DNA of 64,000 bases from Thermococcus sibiricus MM 739. GTDB lineage: Archaea; Methanobacteriota_B; Thermococci; Thermococcales; Thermococcaceae. Under the pieces are notes generated by a model. The model was not told the DNA's origin. It made no database searches and saw only the letters and a program-made list of their open reading frames with translations. The translations under genes were made by a program, and so were the position numbers. The DNA lies in the NCBI RefSeq assembly GCF_000022545.1, contig NC_012883.1, positions 620,001 through 684,000 of the forward strand. The letters run 5' to 3'. Positions 26,663-34,359 of this stretch are shown in pieces. The first letter of the stretch is position 1, and each line of letters opens with the position of its first letter.

Positions 26663-27274
26663 ATGAGGATCGCGATACCAACGAATGGCGGAGGAAGAAA
26701 CGATACTGTGGCTCCAGTTTTTGCACGTGCTCCAGCGTTCTACATAGCTGATGTTGACGAGAACGGAAACATGATTAGTGAAAAGGTTATACAGAACACT
26801 GGCGCCATGGCAGGGGGTGGGGCCGGACCGATGGCCGTCCAGACCCTCATCAACGAGGGCGTCGAGGCAATAATAGCACCGCAGGTCGGTCCGAACGCAC
26901 TCGGCACAATCCAGGCGGCTGGAATAAAGCTCTACCAGGTAGCGGCTGGGACTCCAGTTGAAGAAGCCATAAAGGCTGTGGTCAGCGGAAGTATTGGTCA
27001 ATTCACGGCTCCAGTGCCACCTACCCCAACAACACCAACAGCACCGGCTCCTGCCTACGGACCGTACCCAGCAACACCTGCCTACCCTGCCTACCCCGCA
27101 TACGGCTACGGCCCTGGTTGGGGTTGGGGCCGCGGTGGTGGTTGGGGAAGAGGCAGAGGCTTCGGCCGTGGAATGGGTGGCGGAAGAGGATGGGGAGCAA
27201 GATTAGGTTATTGTCCATGGACAGGAATGCCCAATAGAAGAAACTGGTTTGCGAGATTTTTCGGCTGGTGGTGA
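26663..27274 (+). CDS. NifX-like protein with Pro/Tyr and Gly/Arg-rich tail (DUF5320-like end)
   Basis: Residues 1-115 are a NifX/NifB-type cofactor-binding domain (M-R-I-A-I-P-T-N-G-G, V-A-P-V-F-A-R-A-P-A-F). After it comes a P-T-P-T-T-P-T-A-P linker, Tyr-Pro-Ala repeats, then Trp/Gly/Arg repeats, ending G-Y-C-P-W-T-G-M-P-N-R-R. That last motif resembles the small DUF5320 proteins that accompany NifX-like genes. The relative in Desulfovibrio, ORP, binds a Mo-Cu cluster, but I cannot tell the metal here. GAGGTGG precedes the ATG at 26663. Promoter has the perfect 16-base palindrome. Confidence 0.85.
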   Translation: MRIAIPTNGGGRNDTVAPVFARAPAFYIADVDENGNMISEKVIQNTGAMAGGGAGPMAVQTLINEGVEAIIAPQVGPNALGTIQAAGIKLYQVAAGTPVEEAIKAVVSGSIGQFTAPVPPTPTTPTAPAPAYGPYPATPAYPAYPAYGYGPGWGWGRGGGWGRGRGFGRGMGGGRGWGARLGYCPWTGMPNRRNWFARFFGWW

Positions 27275-27305
27275 ACTTTTCTTTTAAATTTTTGGAGGAT
27301 TTAAA

Positions 27306-27512
27306 ATGCCACGTGGATTTGGAAGAAACTATGGAAAGAGAAGCTTGCTAGGTTATCGGTTTGGAGGGTTTTATGGCCTCTTGGATGCACTCCTCCTAAT
27401 CGGGATGCTCTATTTTTTAGTAAAACTCCTTTTAGTGGCTTTACCCTATGCGCTAGGTCTTTTGGTCATTTTTATTATCCGAGGGTTTTTGAGGCCAAGG
27501 ATAGTTTTTTGA
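27306..27512 (+). CDS. Small membrane protein with M-P-R-G-F-G start
   Basis: The 68-residue protein has a basic Gly/Arg N-terminus (residues 1-20) and one or two hydrophobic helices (about 22-58), ending in basic residues. TTTGGAGGA precedes the ATG. Its first four codons and the DNA around them (AAAATGCCACGTGGA) are the same as at the DUF134 start at 18975. No family is recognised. It lies 31 bases after one NifX-like gene and 54 before another, so it is probably co-expressed and may anchor the complex to the membrane. Confidence 0.65.
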   Translation: MPRGFGRNYGKRSLLGYRFGGFYGLLDALLLIGMLYFLVKLLLVALPYALGLLVIFIIRGFLRPRIVF

Positions 27513-27524
27513 GCTTATGCAAAA
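27509..27524. promoter_or_regulatory. Palindrome A variant at the third NifX-like gene
   Basis: TTGAGCTTATGCAAAA matches the 16-base palindrome at 26618 in 13 positions. It overlaps the stop of the small membrane protein gene and lies just upstream of the TATA-like TTTTTTAAAT at 27525-27534. Confidence 0.4.
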
Positions 27525-27533
27525 TTTTTTAAA

Positions 27534-27547
27534 TTCGGTTTTCCTAA
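27534..27547. promoter_or_regulatory. Palindrome B variant at the third NifX-like gene
   Basis: TTCGGTTTTCCTAA matches TTAGG-N4-CCTAA with one mismatch. It lies 19 bases before the ATG at 27567, between the TATA-like element and the ribosome binding site, as at the other two sites. The order palindrome A, TATA, palindrome B repeats the arrangement in front of the MinD-ferredoxin operon. Confidence 0.4.
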
Positions 27548-27566
27548 TTTATTTGGAGGTGGGAAT

Positions 27567-28007
27567 ATGAGGATAGCTGTTGCAACCGTGAAAGGAGGTC
27601 TGGACGATTTTGTCAATCAACACTTTGGAAGAACTCCAACTTTCACCATAGTAGATGTTGAAAATGGGGAGATAAAGAATGTTAAAATAGTCTTAAACCC
27701 AAGTGCAAGCTCTCCCAGAGGTGCTGGGGTCCAGGCGGCTCAATTTTGCATAAACGAAGGAGTAGAAGTAGTAATAGCCGGTCAGTTCGGGCCCAACTCA
27801 GCGGGAGTACTTCAGGCCGCAGGCATAAGAATGATCTCGGCCCCGGCCACGATGACCGTCAGGGAAGCGGTTGAGACTTTCCTTAGGGGTGAGCTCACCC
27901 AAGCCGTTTTCAGCTCCGAGGGCGGTAGGAGCTACGGCGGAGGCATGGGTAGAGGCATGGGCCGTGGAATGGGTGGCAGAAGAGGAGAGGGAAGAGGTGA
28001 ATGGTAA
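27567..28007 (+). CDS. NifX-like cofactor-binding protein with Gly/Met/Arg tail
   Basis: The 146-residue protein has a NifX-like domain (M-R-I-A-V-A-T-V-K-G-G, V-N-Q-H-F-G-R-T-P-T-F, V-V-I-A-G-Q-F-G-P-N-S-A-G-V-L) and a repeated G-R-G-M-G-R-G-M-G tail. The domain binds metal clusters in nitrogenase assembly; in organisms without nitrogenase the role is open. GGAGGTG precedes the ATG. Third-position GC rises from about 27720 onward, as though the 3' part had been exchanged. Its stop lies 62 bases before the next start. Confidence 0.85.
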   Translation: MRIAVATVKGGLDDFVNQHFGRTPTFTIVDVENGEIKNVKIVLNPSASSPRGAGVQAAQFCINEGVEVVIAGQFGPNSAGVLQAAGIRMISAPATMTVREAVETFLRGELTQAVFSSEGGRSYGGGMGRGMGRGMGGRRGEGRGEW

Positions 28008-28069
28008 ACTCTTTAATTTTGAGAGAAAACCGTTTATACTTCTTCCCCCTATTATTTTCGGTGGACTTT

Positions 28070-28978
28070 ATGAAGTACAGCAAACTTGCTGTGAAGATTT
28101 TGAAATATGAAGAAAAAGAGATATACTATGACCCAGCCTATCATGGCAGAACTTTGAAGATTTTTGGCATCGATGATGACCCTGCGAGGGTTATCGAGTA
28201 CATAGGAGACCAATTTCTTGAAAAGGACTACGGACTGATTTTCTTTGACACAAAGGGAAAGTATCCCAAGGAGAAATTTGACACTGTGATAAGAATAGAG
28301 GATAACAAGCCCACAGGCCTTGATCCCATAAAGATGGTCGAAAAGGGCCTCTTAAAGGACTTTTATACTGCAGCCACAATAATTCAAACTATATATGGAT
28401 TGGATCGCTCTCTCACAAATAAGCTCTATGCTGACATTCTAGAGGGCAAAGTTAAGAGTGTAAAGGATGCAGCTAAGTCAGAAGAGCACTATGGAGAAGT
28501 CATAAGAGAAGCTTACACCTCACTCGACGATGTCTTCTTTGAGGGTGAACCTCCAGAACTCGGTAAGAGCATTTTAGTTGACTTTGGAAGAACATATAAC
28601 ATAAGTATTGCTGGAATGGCATTTTTAATTCTCGCAGCGGCTGTTAAAGATAGGAGAAGCACGTTGATTGGAATCGACGATGCAGCAGTTCTCTTCTACA
28701 CAACTCCAGGGATTGCTGCTCTTCCCCTATTGACCCAGCCCATGAGGGGAAGGGTTACGGTTTTGGGCTCAAGATACGTTGTGGAGAATATTCTCAACAT
28801 ACCTGGGCCAACTTTAGTGCTGTACAACGATCCCGATTTGCAGAGCATGATCTACGAAGCGAACGGCGCTCCTCAGGGTGATATGAGAAAGCACGTTCTT
28901 AAGGGAGAGGGTGCGTTTATATGGAGAACAACGCAAACCTTAGAGGTCGAGTTTGGAAAGCTCCCGTTTGAGGGGTAA
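28070..28978 (+). CDS. Conserved hypothetical protein of about 302 residues, no P-loop
   Basis: I start at the ATG at 28070 (GGTGG upstream) rather than the frame opening at 28001. The protein alternates strands and helices (L-I-F-F-D-T-K-G-K-Y, S-I-L-V-D-F-G-R-T-Y, T-L-V-L-Y-N-D-P-D-L). The order of motifs and the terminal G-E-G-A-F-I-W-R-T-T-Q-T-L recall the C-terminal half of HerA/VirB4-type ATPases, but I see no Walker A motif. It could be an inactive relative. It sits three bases before the MBL-fold gene, so the two are likely co-translated. Confidence 0.6.
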   Translation: MKYSKLAVKILKYEEKEIYYDPAYHGRTLKIFGIDDDPARVIEYIGDQFLEKDYGLIFFDTKGKYPKEKFDTVIRIEDNKPTGLDPIKMVEKGLLKDFYTAATIIQTIYGLDRSLTNKLYADILEGKVKSVKDAAKSEEHYGEVIREAYTSLDDVFFEGEPPELGKSILVDFGRTYNISIAGMAFLILAAAVKDRRSTLIGIDDAAVLFYTTPGIAALPLLTQPMRGRVTVLGSRYVVENILNIPGPTLVLYNDPDLQSMIYEANGAPQGDMRKHVLKGEGAFIWRTTQTLEVEFGKLPFEG

Positions 28979-28981
28979 GGA

Positions 28982-29803
28982 ATGAAAATTACCGTGCTTT
29001 TTGAAAATCACGCCGGGTTTAAGAAGGGCCTCTTTGGGGCCCATGGATTTTCAGTTTTAGTTGAACACAAAGGAAAGAATATTTTGGTAGATGCCGGAAG
29101 TGATGGAAAGGTTTTGCTCCATAATATAAAAGCCCTTAACATTTCACCCGAAGAAGTTGATGTAATATTCCTCACCCACGGCCATTACGACCACACTGGT
29201 GGGCTGGAAGAGTTTTTAAAGGCGAGAAAAAGCTCCATAGACATCTATGCTCATCCTGACGTATTCTTGAGAAGGATCGCATTGAAACCCAAACGCAGGG
29301 AAATTGGAATCCCCTTTTCGCAAGAACATTTGGAAAAAATTGGCGCGAACTTTATACTAAAAGAGAAGCCCGTTAGGATATTTGATGAAATTTATACGAG
29401 CGGTGAAATAGAAAGAAGAACTTGGGATAGAGCAGTTGGTTACATTATAAGCGGAAAAAAACTAGTAAAAGACCCGCTAAGAGATGATATGGCATTGTTC
29501 ATTGAGCTTGGAGATAAAATAGCCGTTATAAGCGGATGCGGCCACAGCGGTATTCTAAACATAGCGGAGCACTCATGGAAGGTGATGAATAAGCCGATTT
29601 TTGCCTTGGTAGGCGGATTTCATTTAAGCGGGGCCAAGAAAAATATTTTGGAGGATGCAGTTAGAGGTATTAGAACTTTTGGAGTTGAAAAGCTCTACCC
29701 TGGCCATTGCACCGGGTTTGATGGAATTTGTGCATTTATGAATGTCTTTGGAGACAAAGTGGAGCCTCTATATGCGGGAAAAGAGGTCAAATTTGTCCAG
29801 TAA
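28982..29803 (+). CDS. MBL-fold metallo-hydrolase (COG1237-like)
   Basis: The 273-residue protein has the metallo-beta-lactamase motif L-T-H-G-H-Y-D-H-T-G-G near residue 62, the later S-G-C-G-H-S-G and G-G-F-H-L. The arrangement fits the group once linked to methanopterin precursor synthesis (beta-RFAP synthase-like), but that enzyme name is not proven for this group. GGTAAGGA precedes the ATG. It is immediately downstream of the unknown 302-residue protein. Its substrate is not apparent. Confidence 0.85.
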   Translation: MKITVLFENHAGFKKGLFGAHGFSVLVEHKGKNILVDAGSDGKVLLHNIKALNISPEEVDVIFLTHGHYDHTGGLEEFLKARKSSIDIYAHPDVFLRRIALKPKRREIGIPFSQEHLEKIGANFILKEKPVRIFDEIYTSGEIERRTWDRAVGYIISGKKLVKDPLRDDMALFIELGDKIAVISGCGHSGILNIAEHSWKVMNKPIFALVGGFHLSGAKKNILEDAVRGIRTFGVEKLYPGHCTGFDGICAFMNVFGDKVEPLYAGKEVKFVQ

Positions 29804-29833
29804 TCTTTTTTATCCTTATCTTTCTATCTAATT

Positions 29834-30637
29834 ATGGCGATTCGCATGTTGAGTATAGACCTATCTGGAAGGTTGGCCTTTACTACGGCATCGAGCAAGG
29901 GCATAGGCTTTGGTGTGGCTAGGGTTCTTGCTAGGGCTGGAGCTGATGTAATACTCCTTTCCAGAAACGAAGAAAATCTCAAAAAAGCCAGAGAGAAAAT
30001 AAAAGAAGAAAGCAACGTTGATGTGAGCTATATAATTGCGGACCTTATGAAGAGAGAAGAGCTTGAGAAAACGGTTAAGGAGCTGCAAAACATAGGAGAG
30101 CCAGATATGTTCTTCTTCTCCACTGGTGGGCCTAAGCCGGGCTATTTCATGGAAATGAGCATGGAGGACTGGGAAGGGGCCGTTAAGTTGCTCCTTTACC
30201 CGGCTGTGTATCTAACCAAGGCACTCGTCCCCGCAATGGAGAAGAAAGGCTTTGGAAGAATAGTTTACTCCACAAGCGGAGCCATAAAAGAGCCTATCCC
30301 AAACATAGCCCTCAGCAACGTTGTGAGGATTTCAATGGCAGGTCTTGTAAGAACTTTGGCCAAGGAGCTTGGACCGAAGGGCATAACTGTTAATGGCATT
30401 ATGCCCGGCATTATAAGAACAGATAGAATGGTCCAGCTTGCAAAAGATAGAGCGAAGAGAGAAGGAAAGAGTGTTGAAGAGGCCCTCCAAGAGTACGCAA
30501 AACCAATACCCCTCGGTCGTCTAGGAGAGCCAGAGGAGATAGGTTACCTTGTAGCTTTCCTTGCCAGCGACCTTGGAAGCTATATAAACGGTGCAATGAT
30601 ACCCGTTGATGGCGGGAGATTAAACTCTGTGTTCTGA
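29834..30637 (+). CDS. Short-chain dehydrogenase/reductase
   Basis: The 267-residue protein has the SDR nucleotide-binding motif T-A-S-S-K-G-I-G-F-G near residue 18, with the S-T-G-G-P catalytic-loop region, and the catalytic lysine area is replaced: the usual S-x(about 12)-Y-x3-K reads S-T-S-G-A then a serine/leucine segment (I-A-L-S-N-V-V-R-I-S), so the tyrosine of the classical YxxxK motif is missing. The C-terminus I-P-V-D-G-G-R is typical. Other thermococcal relatives share this; it may act without the standard proton relay. Start may be ATG 29834 or 29846; I see no clear ribosome binding site. Confidence 0.82.
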   Translation: MAIRMLSIDLSGRLAFTTASSKGIGFGVARVLARAGADVILLSRNEENLKKAREKIKEESNVDVSYIIADLMKREELEKTVKELQNIGEPDMFFFSTGGPKPGYFMEMSMEDWEGAVKLLLYPAVYLTKALVPAMEKKGFGRIVYSTSGAIKEPIPNIALSNVVRISMAGLVRTLAKELGPKGITVNGIMPGIIRTDRMVQLAKDRAKREGKSVEEALQEYAKPIPLGRLGEPEEIGYLVAFLASDLGSYINGAMIPVDGGRLNSVF

Positions 30638-30799
30638 TGTTTTTTCTTTTTATAGTGGAACTGAGAAGTAGCTCTTGAAAGTGGTGTAATGAACTTGATG
30701 AAACGCTCTTTATCCTCTTGGAAGATCCCTTCTGAAAGGGAGGGGATGCAACCACTCTAAGGCAATATCGAAAGATTTAAAAGTTTTTACTATTGGTGT

Positions 30800-32166
30800 A
30801 TGTAATGAGTGGCACAAATGCACCTCACTCAAAAGAACCACTTGCGAGTGGGCAAGAAGACTTACAAGCTCCTCCGCATACTCACTCACCTATCTAAAGA
30901 CTTGTATAACTTCACCCTATACGTGATTAAACAACACTACGAGTTGAACGGTTCATTCCTCCCATATGCCAAAGCTTATCACTTGGTCAAAAACAGTGAA
31001 CCTATAAACTATTACCAAGTCAAGTGGCGCAGCAAACCATGAAAATTGTCGAGAGGAACTATCACTCCTTCTTCAGGCTTCTAAATGAGAGAAAAAAAAG
31101 GTAATTACAACAAGCCGATTCACCCACCAAAGTTTTTACCAAAAGATGGTCACTTTGTCCTAATCTTCCCGTACCAATCCTTCAGGGTGAAGGAGGATAA
31201 GGTTATTCTCACTCTCGGGCGAAACTTTGCGAAAAAATTTGGTGTAATGCACCTTGAAATCCCCCTCCCCAAGAACATTAAAGGGCACAGGATAAAGGAA
31301 GTCCGAATTTTACCAAAGTATAATGCCCTCTGGTTCGAGGTTGAGTACGTTTACGAAGTGCAATCAGAGAAGAAGGATTTAGACCATTCAAAGTATTTGG
31401 CTATTGATTTGGGCGTTGATAATTTCGCCACTTGTGTAGAAACCATCGGGACGGCCTTCATTATTGAAGGCCGGTGGTTGAAGAGTTTTAACCGGTGGTG
31501 GAATAAAGAGAAGGCCTAAATTCAAAGCCAATACGATAGGCAAGGAATAAAGTTTGGGAAGAAAATGGCTTTGCTTTTGAGGAAGAGGAAAAATGTAATG
31601 AATAATTTCATGAATCAAGCCGTGAATTACATTATCAAGTACTGTTTGGAGAATAAAATCGGGAACATCGTGATTGGAGAGTTGAAGGAGGCGAAGCAAA
31701 GGGTTTTCCTAGGCAAGGTGAATAATCAGAACTTCCAATTCATCCCCTATGGGCTCTTCAAGCAAAAATTAAAGGCAAAGTGTGAATATTATGGGATTAA
31801 CTTCATTGAAGTTAATGAAGCCTATACTAGCAAGGTTGATGCTTTGGCCTTGGAACCACTAGAGAAGAAGGAGGAGTATTGGGGGAGGAGGGTCTGTAGG
31901 GGTTTGTATCAATCCTCCACTGGAGTTTTGGTTAATGCTGACGTGAATGGTGCTTTAAACATTTTGCGTAAGGTAGCCGGCGATTCCTCCATTAGGGGGA
32001 TAGCCGGTAGTGGCCGTGTGAACCGGCCAGTGAGAGTGAGGTTACTGGCAACAGGATGCCGAATGAACTCTCACGAAACCTCACCCGTTAGAGTGGGGTA
32101 GTTCACGAGAAATAACTAATGCGAAACCAATGTGGCCTACCCCACCCTAAAGGGTGAGGTTTTCGG
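30800..32166 (+). mobile_element. Decayed IS200/IS605-family TnpB element
   Basis: The element consists of a broken tnpB gene and a right end with hairpins. There is no adjacent Y1 transposase (tnpA), so it is a TnpB-only type. The right end holds ACCTCACCCGTTAGAGTGGG at about 32082, and an inverted copy (ACCCCACCCTAAAGGGTGAG) at about 32140-32159. In active elements such a region is transcribed as the guide (omega) RNA. The left boundary near 30800 is not certain. It interrupts the space between an SDR gene and scpB. Confidence 0.7.
30809..32101 (+). pseudogene. tnpB: TnpB RNA-guided nuclease gene, two frameshifts and one nonsense codon
   Basis: Three frames together give one TnpB: N-terminal helical part 30809-31042, middle 31085-31519, C-terminal part 31565-32101. 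RuvC motifs are intact: L-A-I-D-L-G-V-D near 31395, I-V-I-G-E-L-K at about 31670, and N-A-D-V-N-G-A-L at about 31933. The defects are a frame change near 31030, an extra A in the A8 run at about 31090, and an in-frame TAA at 31517 after K-E-K-A. The last two fragments are in the same frame. Zinc-finger cysteines seen in many TnpB proteins are largely absent, as in this thermococcal subgroup. Confidence 0.9.
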
Positions 32167-32234
32167 AAGAAAATATATAAGAGGCAAAGGTTAATAATTC
32201 ATAACTTAAAAATTATTTGCTTCGGGTGATGATC

Positions 32235-32807
32235 ATGGGCTTAATTGAGGACAAGGCTCTAGTTGAGAGTGCTTTATTTGTATCTGGTAGGCCAATCAGT
32301 GTGAAAGAGATTTCAAAGGCTTTGGGAATAAAATCCCTTGATTATATCGAGAAGCTCATTGAGCTTATAGCAGCGGAATATGCAGAAAGGAACAGTGCTA
32401 TAGAAATTGTGAGAGTTTTGGGGGACAAATATGTAATGCAGGTTAAGCAAGAGTATTCTCAAAGAGTAATTCAGTTAATGCCAAGGCCAGACCTGAGAAC
32501 AGGGGAATTAAAGACTTTAGCCCTAATAGCTTACTTACAACCAATAGAACAGAGCAAACTTGTAAATCTTAGAGGGAGTCAGGTATATGAACATGTAAAA
32601 CGTCTGCTGGAAATGGGCTTGGTATATGCGGAGCCCTATGAAAGAACAAAAATCCTTGGGACAACCCAAAAGTTTGCTGAGCTTTATGGGTTTCCCGAAA
32701 ATGATCCATTGATAATAAAAGAGGCTTTCAAGAAAGTTGTACACGCAGAGTATTCTGATTTGATATCTAAAATTGAAAAGGAAAAAGAAAACAAAAACAC
32801 TGGGTAG
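32235..32807 (+). CDS. scpB: Segregation and condensation protein ScpB
   Basis: The 190-residue protein is two winged-helix domains (about 1-80 and 85-160), with A-L-F-V-S-G-R-P-I-S-V-K-E at the start and R-G-S-Q-V-Y-E-H-V-K-R-L-L-E-M-G-L in the second, the pattern of ScpB. It binds the kleisin ScpA and forms the condensin complex with SMC; both of those genes are at 44-48 kb in this window. GGGTGAT precedes the ATG at 32235. It is about 110 bases upstream of the RPA operon, which has its own promoter. Confidence 0.9.
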   Translation: MGLIEDKALVESALFVSGRPISVKEISKALGIKSLDYIEKLIELIAAEYAERNSAIEIVRVLGDKYVMQVKQEYSQRVIQLMPRPDLRTGELKTLALIAYLQPIEQSKLVNLRGSQVYEHVKRLLEMGLVYAEPYERTKILGTTQKFAELYGFPENDPLIIKEAFKKVVHAEYSDLISKIEKEKENKNTG

Positions 32808-32924
32808 TAATCTTTTATGTTGCTTCTTTTTCCTTTTCAGTAATATAGAGAAATTTTAGAGGTTTATCGTGGATTCAAAAACTTTAAATACCTGTTCTAT
32901 TAATTACTATTTAGGTGAGTGTAT

Positions 32925-33986
32925 ATGACGGTTATAACTAAAGAAGAGATTGTAGAAAGAATAAGGCAAAAAACAGGCATGAGTAAGGAGGAGATAGAGC
33001 ATAAAATCAGAGAAATAGCAAAAGTTAATGAAATATCCGAGCATGCTGCTGCTCTTTTGTTAGCAGAGGAATTTGGAGTAAAAACAGATGATGAAGGAGC
33101 TCCACTTATGCATATCTCCGAATTAGTTCCAGGTATGAAGGGTATTAATATAGTCGGAAGAGTTCTTCGAAAATATCCAGTAAGAGAATATAAAAAGAAA
33201 GATGGATCTCAAGGCAGAGTTGCGGGTCTCTTAATCTATGATAATACAGGAAGGGCAAGGGTTGTTCTTTGGGATCCTGAGATTTCAAAATATTATGATG
33301 ATATTCAAGTTGGAAGCGTGATCAAGATAATAAATGCGGATGTGCGGGAAAGTCTCAGAGGCCTTCCAGAGCTTCATGTGAGTTTCAGAAGTAGGTTAAT
33401 AATAAATCCTGATGATCCAAGAGTAGAAGAGATTCCCCCAATTGAGGAAGTTAGGAGCTATAACTATACCAGGAAGAATATTGGAGAACTTATGGATGGA
33501 GAGAAGTTTGTTGAGATCAGGGGGACAATAGCCAAGCTTTATAGGATCATTGCTTATGATGCCTGCCCTCAATGTAGAAGAAAAGTTGACCATGATTCAG
33601 CAACAGACACTTGGATTTGCATAGAACATGGGGAAGTAAAACCAATAACAGCTACTATTCTTGATTTTGGGTTGGATGACTCAACCGGATATATTAGAGT
33701 TACTCTATTTGGAGATGATGTTGTGGAGATCCTCGGTGTTGAACTAGAAGAAATAAGTGAGAAATTTAAAGAACTTATAAAAATGGGCATGACAGCACGG
33801 GAGGCAGGAAGAAAGCTGGCAGAAGATGAGTTCTACCATGTTCTTGGCAGAGAAATTTTTGTTAGGGGAAATGTGGTTGAAGACAGGTTCTTGGGCTTAA
33901 TACTGAAAGCATCTTCTTGGGATGAGGTGGATTATAAAAGGGAAATTGAAAGAGTTAGAAAAGAACTTTTAAGGGAGGTAGAGTGA
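32925..33986 (+). CDS. rpa41: Replication protein A, 41-kDa subunit
   Basis: The 353-residue protein has an N-terminal helical domain (about 1-60), an OB fold, and a second OB fold containing a zinc finger (C-P-Q-C-R-R-K then W-I-C-I-E-H). This is the large subunit of the Pyrococcus-type heterotrimeric RPA that binds single-stranded DNA in replication, repair and recombination. The ATG at 32925 follows AGGTGAGTG. Its stop is one base before the ATG of rpa14, so the three subunits are one operon. A TATA-like TTTAAATA lies near 32884. Confidence 0.95.
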   Translation: MTVITKEEIVERIRQKTGMSKEEIEHKIREIAKVNEISEHAAALLLAEEFGVKTDDEGAPLMHISELVPGMKGINIVGRVLRKYPVREYKKKDGSQGRVAGLLIYDNTGRARVVLWDPEISKYYDDIQVGSVIKIINADVRESLRGLPELHVSFRSRLIINPDDPRVEEIPPIEEVRSYNYTRKNIGELMDGEKFVEIRGTIAKLYRIIAYDACPQCRRKVDHDSATDTWICIEHGEVKPITATILDFGLDDSTGYIRVTLFGDDVVEILGVELEEISEKFKELIKMGMTAREAGRKLAEDEFYHVLGREIFVRGNVVEDRFLGLILKASSWDEVDYKREIERVRKELLREVE

Positions 33987-33987
33987 T

Positions 33988-34359
33988 ATGGAAGAGGCAC
34001 CTACTCAGATTAAAAGACGTAGACCTGCTGTAGAGAAGAAGATTTCTGAGATTGCCCCTGAGGATCTTAGAGTTTCGCTCATTGGCAAAGTGGTCAAAGT
34101 AGATAAAATAGATTACATCTTTTGGCTTGATGATGGAACAGGAGTTGTTGCAATAGAGTGCGAGGAGAACGTCTTACCAAAAGTTGGACAGGTTGTAAGG
34201 GTAATTGGCAGAGTTATTAAGAATGAGGAAATCCACATATATGGTGAAATAGTCCAGGATTTTGATACTGTGAATCTGGAATATCTTGAAGAGATTCAAG
34301 AACTTGAGAAAAAACTCCTCCCAAAAATTGAAAATGCTCTTGCGTGGTGGTTAGAATGA
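33988..34359 (+). CDS. rpa14: Replication protein A, 14-kDa subunit
   Basis: The 123-residue protein is a single OB fold: L-I-G-K-V-V-K-V-D-K-I-D-Y-I-F-W-L-D-D-G-T-G-V followed by V-G-Q-V-V-R-V-I-G-R-V, the shape of the small RPA subunit. In Pyrococcus it forms a stable trimer with RPA41 and RPA32. GGGAGGTAG precedes the ATG and the end overlaps the start of rpa32 in an ATGA. Confidence 0.93.
   Translation: MEEAPTQIKRRRPAVEKKISEIAPEDLRVSLIGKVVKVDKIDYIFWLDDGTGVVAIECEENVLPKVGQVVRVIGRVIKNEEIHIYGEIVQDFDTVNLEYLEEIQELEKKLLPKIENALAWWLE

Noticed and set aside
30700-30760. TTGATGA followed by CTGA upstream of tnpB, resembling a box C/D RNA
   Set aside because: The internal D' and C' boxes are missing and the C box lacks the leading purine.
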